Shown here: positions 32,301 through 36,612 of the stretch, one piece after another | How positions within the stretch are numbered: position 1 is the first letter of the stretch | Layout of the letters: each line of letters opens with the position of its first letter | Source of the DNA: an uncultured Bartonella sp. | GTDB lineage: Bacteria; Pseudomonadota; Alphaproteobacteria; Rhizobiales; Rhizobiaceae | Length of the DNA stretch: 64,000 nucleotides | Direction of reading: 5' to 3' | Assembly: GCF_946479275.1 (NCBI RefSeq) | Contig: NZ_CAMLFE010000005.1 | Coordinates: 248,001-312,000, forward strand | Program-made: the position numbers and the translations under genes | The notes under the pieces: generated by a model | Database searches by the model: none | What the model saw: only the letters and a program-made list of their open reading frames with translations | Told to the model about the DNA's origin: nothing

Positions 32301-32513
32301 CGGATGTCCCGCACTGAAAAAGTTGTTGATCCGGACAGTCTTCCCGTCTGCAAAATCAATAACCAGATCATTACCGGAACGGGTATAATTGGTGATGCTT
32401 TCCTTGTCCGCGGTGAGAACAAAATTGTGCGGCTTGCCACCGCTATCAACAGACCCGCTCCCCTCGGTCAGCTTGACGACTGGATGCTGCTTGATGATAT
32501 CCGACTTTGTCAT
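14310..32513 (-). CDS. Giant BapA/LapA-type biofilm adhesin with Ig-like repeats, secreted by type I system
   Basis: A 6067-residue surface adhesin. Residues 1-150 are a BapA-prefix-like module (DLVIDFADGKTVRINNFF, TWLTDFSQAL) ending in a Gly/Ala-rich segment with AAAG at 126-129 and an acidic DDDDHDE run. About 150-5220 hold roughly 45 Ig-like repeats of about 110 residues, each with TDDxTPTLxGxG, VxIYDNGK, DGxWSxTP and TDAAGNES motifs. About 5240-5680 contain six or more FG-GAP/VCBS-like DxNxDGxxD calcium motifs (DYNHDGFIDI, DMNGDGYLDV, DYNGDGYMDL, DWDHDGKMDI). A carboxypeptidase-like beta domain follows, then a C-terminal type I secretion signal with RTX-like GGNDTYHLEAGG, DRIDVKDLL, TILSIDRDG and LLANHQIIIG. 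ATG at 32513 follows AGGAAACAG. The downstream T1SS is its obvious exporter. Cysteines are very few, as usual for this class. Confidence 0.97.
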   Translation of the reverse strand: MTKSDIIKQHPVVKLTEGSGSVDSGGKPHNFVLTADKESITNYTRSGNDLVIDFADGKTVRINNFFSAGHPICNLIFIDDGTTWLTDFSQALTDNGDGILDTNVYYEEIKDKSGFSQNVLLGILGAAAGVGGIAAAVSSDDDDHDEPVVDKTPPAAPTYFVVNNNDPKNLLAVRNGGYLNDSTPLLSGKGIPGNTIKIHLDGYPDMTTKVNSDGTWSFELPKLSDGKYRVKVTQIDASGNVSAEANYDFNVDTKAPDAPGVSHGVDNVAPDPLGSDGTLKDGDYTNDKTPTLTGKGEPGSTVKIYDTDDKGNKTLVGQGTVDKDGNWSVETSKALSEGHHKLTTTLTDAAGNESAGTDFNVNIDSSRPYGIEDFRVEDNHPEVTGPLPLTGGMTDDDTPVFCGRIGKDVTHIIIKLNGHEFVIDRNTLNEAGSQRGAGEKVIRDDGTFAFRLPEAYKLTKGNYNYEVYAKNKVGNESDHINGNFAFDQTLPPAIGNENLDVIDNVGSVTGSYKDWAQRDSDHKKVTDDNHAVFKGKIPSGYDVTKVDHINIYDNGKKIGEAKVNGDGSWEYSQEWLQGDHRLSAAIVNKFGTVGEQSNPDDYDFWVDLNRAGAPSIQQVQDDQGHYHESGYPTNSNSFFVTGGGPSSGKVTLRLYDKDGNPVKNFKGEPLEWTADVSKDGSWSVNTGDLSHLNPPLKDGEYSFKASAVDSKGTATDASGPHWLDRDTTAPDMPDAPKAMDNVGEKQGEITSGSTTDDDTPTLSGKGKKGEVVKIYDNDGKTPIGETVVGDDGTWSFTPNPPLKGGDHSLTTTLTDSAGNESEKSGAVKVTVDKSGVNIFVDGAHDNEGSIRKDVADNGVTDDRTPTLYGRGTPNQTVVITDETGKEIGKTKVDGAGNWQFELPNQAGDNQEVTHTYHAKITNAAGNTQSVDFHLTIDTKAPDAPAIDKVIDNVGNKDNATNNTNGDKELHSGDTTDDTTPTFSGKGTAGDIIKLYDGDKLVGQSVVKDDGTWSVSPTSPISNTKGMHEFTTTATDPAGNESNHSDKFVLGFDTEPVPAMGNSKDEVDLIDDAGSIVGSYRDGEWATRQGQHGEKVVITDDTTPTLKGHLPTDLLNSGRISTVNIYDNGKLLTKIPVKGDGSWDYTPTLNAGNNHNFEVAYENKAGVEGARTSFPFVLDMATLGQTSIDSATTGTNNAPYTWDNPTKENVFHLQGSAPANSIITVYLKDSSGNVIHTFETTTSDGSGSWSQTVDLNTVSVETRKAIADGRYSFVADARNDAGTVGAKSGDSWVNRDTTAPAKPDIVKAEDNSGDQHGSIEEGKTYDEDMPLFSGKGEKNSIVTIYDNGKVIGETTVHEDGTWSWTPTTPLQAGAHSITTTLTDAAGNVSDKSDPLGFNLDLTPPEVKIDHAVDDYNKEAKDIVNGGATNDATPKLVGRGTPGQKVTILDKTTGSSYETTVKEDGTWEYQLPAQQNAGEDKIHEYIASLINNAGNKVEHHFSLHIDTKAPATPELVEVIDNVGNDPAIYPDGNRPLQNNDITDDTTPTFNGKGVAGDIIKLYTVNDKGERTLIGQTVVREDGTWSVTPTVALTDDPNHSPTKYTFIVTETDSVGNESDPTDGRNLFIDRTPPVLDDKTIKLVDDKETNVGDFPNWIEKDDGKGGKIKLTNDDTPTMSGRAISSDTQSVNIYDNGKLIGSAKVDENGDWSFTPPTGHGLGDGVHEWIARPVDKAGNEGQSTPAYKFEVDTKGPTGTLGSDIGLWDDEGPQTGEFDGANGTTAWSINDAGHKVTDDKTPEIKGKLPAGSDVTKVHIYIDGTLASIVDVAADGTWSYTPHLSSGTHKIEARPSDDAGNEGEAKTWDFDIAGAAPGMPAITGIYNNEEKEIDASHPDGKFIDKNQFTNDATPLIKGTGDAGSFINIYIGDKLVAKGVKVGGDGHWAVAIDPSLVGILPNGESWQIRASASDSAGQESDKTGFWPINVDTLKPTTPDLPKLDDHVGDKQGDVAENSTIDDKAPTIHGKAGEGNVVVDIYDTVDGKTKHVQTVMSDGEGNWSYTPTDLGQGKHSITTTYTDKAGNISDKSPAFDFNIDSSAILVSINYAADNAGHIVKDLANGATTDDTTPTLYGSTTSNTVVTIKEGEKVIGTVTSDEHGNWSFELPEQTNGHHVYTASVTAQNGNNAHSDFALDIDNTPPQAPDITRVQDDVPLNTDDLVSGGKTNDTKPTFYGEGNPGDTVTIYDEIDGKLVKIGTATIGNDHKWVCTVDELAPGAHHFKLQTTNKLGVDSEKYTEYDLTVKTDAPTQTTSLVSITEDRGLSDSDFKTGDDSLVFKFGVSEKLPAGYKVQVNVDGKWYDATYDETDGYWYYDHSNIHLAEGVHKIYGRVVDDAGNVKDGPAQDVTIDKTAPIGGDYQIVIDSFTDDVNEEGGSKSRSNGEATNDNTPTLNGHTSGMKPGDYVTVQVKIGDDWVTIGTAKVDGSGNWKFDVKGIPGGTAKDHLDDGYHEFRGVITDEAGNLGQASSGFGLDVTTTPPPVINESGLDLFDDQLPKTGTIEKGTTTDDSRPTLKGAANSVDPTKVEKINLYDNGKLIGTGKVNSDGSWSVEPTVPLRQGNHSFVAKPVDYAGNEQSQGTTAWDFNFVGHAPATPSIINVLDDNGDTIQKDAVTSDSTPLIKGTATTGSIVHIYVDGVDVAQVPVKEDGTWETTLPALSNPTTDPTGTRHVITAKALDKDGTTWSHETGGYPVIVDRQAPDAPDAPTAKDDQGNTITGTTADSTPTLSGKVNGHQPGDKVNIYQDGVKVGEAKVNDQGDWSWTPKDPLGKGNHQFQTSLSDAAGNESGKGTATNITVDTSTVKVSIDYLVDDQAPLESHITNNSKTDDRTPLIVGKATPNSTVVLTYTDANNQVHELAKVTTDGEGNWSYQVKDSEKFGEGHYVIHAETTDASGGKSTADFNFDVDITNNQKPSIDNVTDDVGAIQNDVGNGGSTDDTTPTIIGSGAKPYQQVNIYDAGEDGKSQLIGSVTADGEGKWSFTPPSPLRGGVTHHLTATTVDEVGNESQHSSNYDVIVDITPPEPIANDTVSVTDDVKNDANDFTGQLKKDQYTNDNQPEYSGKAPSDAKTVNIYDNGKLIGSTDVKEDGTWSFTPDETHKLSEGQHTLTARPVDAAGNEGTDCQGSEFIVDTIAPTTIPIIDGLLTDTGTSDKDFVTQDKNPTILVHVEKPLADNEHVEISLDDGQTWIRADYNPKTQQYYYSVQKGHELTDQVYHIKARVVDAAGNVGPVVGHDMTVDTTPPLDGYKVTIDSFDDDVEANVGNYPSGTTTNDKTPLLKGTVTGAHEGDVVHLYYRDSKGNLHSVADNIHLTQNGDGSYSWEYQLPELAEGNYQYVAVVKDAAGNEGKQSSDFYLYVDTTPPVWGNTQNIKLIDDQEPKIGEIPHSGGYTDDNYPEVQAGPGTISGAEGGFVELYDGNTKIGEGAIQADGSFRFTPDKAITPGQHSFHLVAVDAAGNRTPLQDVKWDFNFAGHAPGTPSITNIIDDYNNPDDKPVHLQKGQSTDDATPTLHGMGTKGTTVYIYQNGIKIGETKVDEKDGTWTFKLPAAYAMKDTSTDGRGTEYKFTVQAVDLEGVPSSMTGEYPIVYDNQAPNQPDVPSLQSDQEPKIGSIPDNDTTPDQTPTFSGTVQNPQVGDKVTIYNIVDGKYVKLGETTVDPSSGKWSWTPENPLDKGSYEFVTSVTDAAGNESAKSQSTSVTVDPTDVEVSILYAFDDQKNSTGDYTGRISDGGLTNDTTPELHGRATPNSTVTIYTDVDGVRKEIGKVNADSKGDWTFSWPEGKPALTEGSHTIVAEALLPNNSTKSDSFNLVVDTQNNNVPVIDSAGDDVGGKQEDLTSGKASDDTTPTLKGHGAEPNGMVNIYDTVNGETHLVDRVKADSEGNWEYSVQSPLPEGEHHFQATSVDAAGNESNKSPVFDYTIDLTAPKAIDPDSMDLFDDVAETTGTIIEGAKTNDNKPTYSGSATSDTKKVFIYDNGEKIGEADVVEHNGQYTWSYTPDTPLKDGDHSFRARPVDAVGNIGIPTGNWDFEVKTGSITNNARISGITQDTGYDTHDLVTSDTRPTIYIKTDHALNPANGEKVQINIGGQWYDTEYDAANDRYFFRPVTSLPASANGTDYPIKTRIIDDYGRTSEIDQKTMTIDNGAPTGTLTLDKFIDDVGVPGEFNSHTDRNYTDDRTPELRGTVTGAKPGDWVVIYLADKNGNILKDENGNPIKLGSVRPDGTNWKFTPNLDAAHYADNKDYYFVAVLEDTAGNQGAKSDPLGLFLTTKGPDWSGSKDYDVYDDQAPDIGNIVNGGVTDDNRPTVKGKAGSLDPANVDYVLLYDGDPSNKNAQPIGKGTVNSDGSWEVAPTNPLMPGHHHFWVVPVNHAGVPSETKSDEFDFDLIGHAPGTPSITQFGHDDDPNVGFPDNQIQQNGTTRDNTPFIKGTGTKGSTVNIYDRVDGKDVLLGSVKVDNDGHWETSLPTLADGTHNIWVQATDAGGNKSAATAPYPFVVDTTAPDSPGRPTITSDIAPDKAVISDGNTDHGTTNDTTPTFSGKITNPQPGDVVTIYDGDKAIGETKVNPDGSWSFTPTTPLDKGEHHFATTVKDAAGNESDRGFATDVTIADNGDTVTVDYAVDNEDPIKGPIANGGHTDDTTPELHGTAPAGSTVTVYSDATKQTIIGNPCIVGSDGKWSIGLTEQAAGEHNYYVEATDADGTVLAGQDFKLHIDNSQPDRPTIDKVIDDVGLIQGEVANGGSRVDHGTTDDTNPTIIGKAPKNSLVIIYDNGKELGRVYADGNGDWSYTTGAMLTEGDHKFTAVSQNAEGKTSGVSNEYVVTVDITGPEQIKGETVQDNALPNNTNGEDGEPIIPVNQNDITNDNSPIFSGTAPSDAKKVRIYDNNKFIAEVDVNADHTWFWEAGNRNSDAKLGEGKHALTARPVDAAGNEGPASEAHAFEVDTRVPSATAKLIGITDDTGFESSDFNTQDKTPLFSFKVDGKVEDTDKVQAFINNQWRDLTYNAKTGNWELDWRDSKEPIPDGTYTVKTRVISRTGNYDHTITENSATTVVIDSDGSAQHSEFIGFTGKGDKLFPSGDYVDVTNPILKGKISGNLADLEDGAKIGIYRDHVLLGYVEKSQINADGTFSFKLPDNSLTDHHSYIFTTAIVSKSGYVGEAHDVEVRVDTTGAANVPDYGISNKNQVSRSDGDSSYTQAVALNNNGEWQVLSNSNIWVFRNDGTGKATGYYLDYSLGVARGNVNGYHALTNDENVLFGSYTMADYNHDGFIDIWTTKAYYTGSTTAAYVGTGDNQWNYVDVNYSDMVNGRRILNHLGGIATFDMNGDGYLDVIQGDSGNDSGSIFLNRGETSSDLGGGQFYGLGDGFGRQQSTFTSNFYTDHHVSAIDLDNNGTIDFAGNGRARGDTFNYYQLITLINSGETAPDGVYGDNWSLGQSIANVSPSRGDEKDNGIDNDSYKNTVSMTWADYNGDGYMDLFMAKNHRNWNGNRDSQILYNKGDGSGQLNDPVRLNDNVDGRWSVAIDWDHDGKMDILEVPGFGGSAANMKLWHNGGNNAIDGSVKWDNWDIFGAKGGRLASANGDVDPKTIDGSGKNYIYGIGVVDYDWDGALDVTMQRDNLHSSLILSNKNKVEYGTSLHLRITDKDGANVFYNNTVQLFDSAGNLVAVQVINAQGGMGVSDNTGLVHFYGLKENETYSVVVLRNTNGQSNDIGGIAHTHTTDRNGNGKDNDIENVNSSWTGLKAVEADHAYILNANKDGETVTTGVGNVDDKTSQGYRPGLVGTGYNDLFTAEAGSQSYSGGGGWRNDAGEKYWQASGGEDIVDFGKATTGVIVDLSNTGYQSTGFNNAKFIDIEGIYGGKFNDTFTGNSGDNFFDGRGGNDTYHLEAGGHDLLLYRLIEQDDATGGNGHDTAYGFKVGTYIDADKSKIDKDADRIDVKDLLQGYRADADGAAHYDDKGKAQIDWGDNIKDFLSTRVENGNTILSIDRDGKGNAFQSTDLLTLNNVQTDLETLLANHQIIIG
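16860..32060 (-). repeat. Ig-like repeat array with higher-order superrepeats
   Basis: About 45 tandem Ig-like units of roughly 330 bases. By their opening and internal motifs they fall into classes A-H that recur in fixed order. Early units follow A-B-C-D-E (two rounds). From about 26920 onward the order is A-B-C-D-(E)-F-G-H. Class A opens with GHAPxTPSI and recurs at about 26918 (variant GAAPGMPAI), 24596, 21950 and 19208, giving superunits of about 2.3, 2.6 and 2.7 kb, with a final incomplete round ending near 16860. Class F always carries a W-x-x-x-Y block, and class G an SFxDD opening plus a TGxxxGDxV block. The round starting at 26918 lacks its E unit. Confidence 0.8.
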
Positions 32514-33181
32514 ATTCTGTTTCCTACATCACTAAATTGATATGCTGTGGCATTGATGGGCCACGTGTTCAGCACCCAATATTTTGTGATTTCCCCCGCA
32601 GAAAACACTTCAAGAGATCTGCCGCCGAAAAGACAAATCCCGTCTGTCACCTACAAAACTTCCAATAGGCTTTTGTACTTCCAGTTAAATTTCATAATAT
32701 ACAACCTTTAAATGTATTTTCAAGATTGCAATTATGGGTTGAAACGCTACAGACAGAAATTTTATTTCTCTATTTGTTAAAAAAACGAAATTTTTCATAA
32801 AATTTTATGAAATTACACCATTATGGGTGTCTATTTTGGTTGCTATGAGTTAAAATTTCTTATTGTCATGTTTTATTAGACATTTATCAATTGAATTCCG
32901 TTTTTTAAAAATAAATATAAGTATCAATTTTTAAATATATTTATTTTTTATTTATACATTCGCATTAATAAATATATAATTTCAATATAAATTTACTATA
33001 TATTTAAATTACAAATAATGATTAAATCATAATTTATTTAACATAATTCCTTAGTGTGCTAACAACATTCGTTATTTTTATTCATCAACTATCCTGAAAA
33101 CAGCTTTTTTAAAAAGAAAAGGCCGTGAATAAATCACGGCCTCTATTAAAAACTATTCAAAAACACACATGTTCCCGCTTC
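32514..33181. other. AT-rich upstream region of the giant adhesin
   Basis: About 670 bases with no gene. Positions 32700-33060 are strongly AT-rich with many A/T runs. The region must contain the adhesin promoter, since the upstream gene on the same strand ends in a strong terminator at 33121-33141. I see no motif I can name. Confidence 0.5.
33121..33141 (-). terminator. Rho-independent terminator of the acetoin reductase gene
   Basis: GGCCGTGA and TCACGGCC form a perfect 8-bp stem with a five-base loop. On the minus strand it is followed by CCTTTTCTTTTT. It lies 40 bases past the stop of the reductase gene and separates it from the adhesin. Confidence 0.9.
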
Positions 33182-33955
33182 TTAGCGATAAACCATACCG
33201 CCATCGGTCAAAATAGCCTGACCTGTAATATAGTCGGAAGCAGGACTTGCAAGGAATGAAACGAGGTTTGCCACATCGTCCGGTGTTTCGGCACGACCAA
33301 GCGCAATACCGCCAACAAACTTTTTATAAGTTTCGCCAAGCGGCGCACCCGTCGTTTCATGGAAACGTTTGTCAATTTCAACCCACATATCTGTGCCGAC
33401 AACGCCCGGGCAATAAGCGTTAACTGTGATGCCATGGGAAGCATATTCCTTTGCAGCCGCCTGCGTCAAAGCACGCACCGCAAATTTCGTTGCCGAATAG
33501 ATGCCCAGCATTGCATAGCCTTCATGGCCGGCGATAGAGGAAGCACTGATGATTTTACCTTTTTGTTTACGGGCAATGAATTTTTTAGCTGCCGCCTGAA
33601 TGCCCCACAACGCTCCCTGAACATTGACCTTGAAAATTTTCTCGACTTCCTCGGGCGTTACATCGGCCAAAGCATTGACCTGCGCAATACCGGCATTGTT
33701 GACCATCACATCAAAACCGCCGAGGTCTTTTTCAGCCTGTTCGATTGCACCATAAACCTCTTCACGCACCGAAATGTCGCCAGTGATTGTGGTGGCTTTT
33801 TGCCCCAAAGCTTCAATTTCTTTTTTTACAGCCGCAATCTTGTCTTTCTTGACATCAACAAGGCCGATATTGAAGCCGTCTTTTGCCAAATGCAAAGCAA
33901 TTGCCCTACCAATTCCCTGTCCGGAACCTGTGACTACAGCTACTTTATTCGTCAT
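33182..33955 (-). CDS. budC: Acetoin/diacetyl reductase (2,3-butanediol dehydrogenase, SDR family)
   Basis: A 257-residue short-chain dehydrogenase that interconverts diacetyl, acetoin and 2,3-butanediol with NAD(H). Seen: cofactor motif [18 protein letters not shown], catalytic Ser in [10 protein letters not shown] and YSATK, and the C-terminal [18 protein letters not shown]. The [18 protein letters not shown] segment strongly resembles BudC-type enzymes. I start at the ATG at 33955, preceded by AAAGGGAG at eight bases. The frame extends six codons further but without a comparable site. It is monocistronic, with its own terminator. The exact stereochemistry and preferred substrate cannot be read from sequence. 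Confidence 0.88.
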   Translation of the reverse strand: MTNKVAVVTGSGQGIGRAIALHLAKDGFNIGLVDVKKDKIAAVKKEIEALGQKATTITGDISVREEVYGAIEQAEKDLGGFDVMVNNAGIAQVNALADVTPEEVEKIFKVNVQGALWGIQAAAKKFIARKQKGKIISASSIAGHEGYAMLGIYSATKFAVRALTQAAAKEYASHGITVNAYCPGVVGTDMWVEIDKRFHETTGAPLGETYKKFVGGIALGRAETPDDVANLVSFLASPASDYITGQAILTDGGMVYR

Positions 33956-34742
33956 GAAAATTCTCCCTTTCATTCGAGATATCTTTTTCAGTTAGTGTTT
34001 AGAAGGAAATAAAACAAGATGAAAAAATGACGCAGTAAAAAAATAGTATATTTTGTTTTAAAACAATTAAAATAACAATTTTACATTATTTACAAAAGAA
34101 CTACCTCTTGTAAATTCAAAACAATATTTCAATATCTATCCGCAGAAACGACAACGGAAATTTTTTACCATAATAGCAGACCAACGACGGGCAGAAAAGT
34201 GTTTTATTTTCCAGAACCTTTATTTTTTCAACTTGTACGCAATAATATAGAGCATTTTGAAAATCCGTTCCGAAGGCTAATCATTTTCACAAGTCCGAAG
34301 GCGGATGAAAGTCTATTCCTTCCCTATTAGGGATCGCGAACGAGCCCCTCGTTTGCAATGCCTCTCTAACAATTCCTATTCATTATTCATCATCACATTT
34401 CAACTTTTATCATTATCGTTCAAAGCACAGATGTCAGAGCAAAATCGAAATTATAATAATTGCCCCTATCCTTACGAAATGGCTGATAAATCCATGGACG
34501 AAGACAGGGTATTATTCTGTTTTGTAAGCTGAAGAGAAGGCCAACCATACGATATATTTCAAAAAGCGTGGCTTCGAAGACCATATCATCATCACGATTA
34601 ACAAGTTCGACGTTTCAAAAAACCTATTCTGATATGGGTAGGAAGTGTAAAAAACAGATTGGTCATTTTCCGGCTGGATGTCCCGAAAAAGCGTTCGGTT
34701 TTATAAATGATGTATAGACTATTGCCCGTTTCCCCCGCCCGC

Positions 34743-34760
34743 ATTGAGAACATTCTCAAT
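34743..34760. promoter_or_regulatory. Operator-like perfect palindrome
   Basis: ATTGAGAA-CA-TTCTCAAT is a perfect 8-bp inverted repeat with a two-base centre. Its shape recalls TTTAGAA-N-TTCTAAA iron-control elements of rhizobial Irr, but it differs at the core and does not directly precede a gene: the nearest start, the reductase, is about 790 bases away. It may be fortuitous. Confidence 0.25.
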
Positions 34761-34876
34761 TCTAAAATAACAAAATCACAGAGAAAAATTAAAAATGCAA
34801 TTACGTATAAACAGAAACGCAAAGTTAAAATAACGTGCAATAAAAATGGATTTTAGCGATTTTTTACAGAAAAAAT

Positions 34877-34910
34877 ATGGTGGCAATTCAAAACTTGCTA
34901 TTGCCACCAT
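34877..34910 (-). terminator. Rho-independent terminator of the DUF3088 gene
   Basis: ATGGTGGCAA and TTGCCACCAT form a perfect 10-bp stem with a 14-base loop. On the minus strand the stem runs into ATATTTTTTC. It lies about 100 bases past the stop at 35011. Confidence 0.85.
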
Positions 34911-35010
34911 CTTTTGATGTTCGACAGATTTTACCGTCCCGTCATTTTCAATATCTATTCCGGGGCGCAAACATCAGTTCATTCTGCTGACAAATATTGG
35001 CGAGCCTACC

Positions 35011-35355
35011 TCAATGGCTGACGGGAATGCCGTAAAGCTCCGCCAATGCTGCCAATATCGGAGCAGATCCGGCAACAAGCTGATGACCGTTATATTCGCC
35101 GGTCTTATGGCTTGTTGTGCGGCCTTTTCCCAGGACCAGAAGCGGCAGAGACTGGTTATCTTCACCGGCAATGGCGATAACCTCTTCACGCGGACGTGGA
35201 AAATCGGCATAGCGCACATCAAGCTCGTGAAGCTTATCTTTATAAGAGGAAAGTGCCCCTTCGATCGGCAGGCAATGCGGGCAATAAAAAAGTTTATCGG
35301 GTTGTTTTGCGTCTTTGAACGCTTTTGGCAATAGAAAAAGAATGTCTTTTGACAT
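35011..35355 (-). CDS. DUF3088 family thioredoxin-like protein
   Basis: A 114-residue protein that matches the DUF3088 family as I know it: MSKDILFLLPKAF at the start, FYCPHCLPIEGALSSY in the first third, then DFPRPREEV and EDNQSLPLLVLG. The CPHC pair sits where a thioredoxin-fold CxxC would be, so a redox or thiol-binding role is plausible, but the family has no established function that I know of. ATG at 35355 is preceded by TGAGGT. It is divergent from the organosulfur operon, separated by 231 bases that must hold both promoters. Confidence 0.85.
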   Translation of the reverse strand: MSKDILFLLPKAFKDAKQPDKLFYCPHCLPIEGALSSYKDKLHELDVRYADFPRPREEVIAIAGEDNQSLPLLVLGKGRTTSHKTGEYNGHQLVAGSAPILAALAELYGIPVSH

Positions 35356-35586
35356 GACGACCTCACATAAAATTTCGGGTGAGAGAGTTATACGACTTTG
35401 TTTGACCTCTTCATGATTATCCGAATTTAAATAATCAATAAAAGCGGGAAATGTTTTTCAACATTATCAGAATCTATAGAATAGTTAGGCTACCAAAATC
35501 AAAAATCTCCGCCGATTATAAATGTCGACACGATGTCCGGAAGAAAAAGGACTTCGACCACAGTTTAACCGGCAGGAGATTATATA

Positions 35587-36591
35587 ATGGTCTATGATTT
35601 AAGCCTCTTGGATAAATGCCCGCTTGATATCAACCGCAATGCCGGTCAAGCATTAAGAAACGCTGTTGAAACAGCTCGTGCCGCTGAAGCCGCAGGCTTC
35701 CGCCGCTTCTGGGTTGCCGAACATCATCATTCCAAAGAATTCGCGTCAAGCGCACCGGAAATACTGGTTGCCTATCTGTTGGCAGCCACACGGAAAATCC
35801 GCATCGGTTCGGGGGGTGTCATGTTACAGCATTATAGCCCTTACAAAATAGCGGAAGTTTTCAATGTGCTTTCAGCAATTGAACCGGGGCGCGTCGACAT
35901 TGGCATCGGCAAAACACCGGGTGGTTTGCCACATACAACAGCAGCACTTCAGGCGGAATTTTCGGATGAAAACCGCATCGGTTTCGAAGAGAAACTGGAA
36001 CTTCTCGATAAGCTCCTCGGCGGAGAGGAAATCAAGGACGGGCGATTTGCCGGATTGGCCGCAACACCCAAGCCGGAAGTCCGTGCAAGTACCTTCCTGC
36101 TTGGAGCAAGTGCCGAAAGCGCAAAACTCGCTGCACGCCTTGGCTGGCAATTCAGCTATGCCGGACATTTGAATGGCAGCGAAGAGAAGTTAAAAAATAC
36201 TGTTTCCACTTTTCGTCGGGCAACTTCGGGTGGCGTTCCGCAATTGGCACTTGCCGCCGTCATTGATAAATCCGACAAGCGGGCAAAAGAACGCGCCAAT
36301 GCAATTGCCATTTATAAAATCCACTTTTCCGATGGCAAAACATTTTCGCTCACCACTTTGGAAGCAGCAGAAGATTTTGGCCGTCTTTCCGGTCGTTCCG
36401 ATTACACCATCGAAGAACATCGCACACAGATTATTGCTGGCACTGCCGCAATGGTCAACAAGGAGCTGCAAGCTCTTCATCACCAGTTTGGCATTGGTGA
36501 ATTCATGTTGGAATTGCCTGCAAGCAGTGTCGAAGAACGCATCAATGCAATTGGCGCCCTTGCTTTCGAGCAAGAAAAACTCGCCGCCTGA
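35587..36591 (+). CDS. LLM-class flavin-dependent oxidoreductase (MsnO8/YtmO type)
   Basis: A 334-residue bacterial-luciferase-like monooxygenase that uses reduced FMN and O2. Seen: YDLSLLDKCPL at the start, AEAAGFRRFWVAEHH, the SSAPEILVAYLLAAT segment, IGSGGVMLQHYSPYKIAE and DIGIGKTPGG, all typical of the MsnO8 branch. GGCAGGAG lies just upstream of the ATG. First gene of a tightly packed plus-strand operon. In B. subtilis the related YtmO (CmoO) belongs to the S-alkylcysteine salvage operon, and the neighbours here match, so I infer oxidative attack on an S-substituted cysteine or similar organosulfur compound. The substrate is not proven. Confidence 0.9.
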   Translation: MVYDLSLLDKCPLDINRNAGQALRNAVETARAAEAAGFRRFWVAEHHHSKEFASSAPEILVAYLLAATRKIRIGSGGVMLQHYSPYKIAEVFNVLSAIEPGRVDIGIGKTPGGLPHTTAALQAEFSDENRIGFEEKLELLDKLLGGEEIKDGRFAGLAATPKPEVRASTFLLGASAESAKLAARLGWQFSYAGHLNGSEEKLKNTVSTFRRATSGGVPQLALAAVIDKSDKRAKERANAIAIYKIHFSDGKTFSLTTLEAAEDFGRLSGRSDYTIEEHRTQIIAGTAAMVNKELQALHHQFGIGEFMLELPASSVEERINAIGALAFEQEKLAA

Positions 36592-36612
36592 CCCATATCA
36601 AGGAGATTTAAG

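Larger units (their letters stand above)
33956..35010. other. Intergenic region without a supportable gene
   Basis: About 1 kb. It contains the AT-rich promoter side of the reductase gene, a palindrome at 34743-34760 and the terminator at 34877-34910. A 75-codon frame at 34305-34532 has poor composition and no recognisable match. A readable stretch near 34525-34620 may be decayed coding sequence, but I cannot assign it. Confidence 0.5.

Noticed and set aside
34305..34532. A 75-codon plus-strand ORF
   Set aside because: Its composition is unlike the neighbouring genes, it has no recognised domain, and it lacks a clear promoter or ribosome site.
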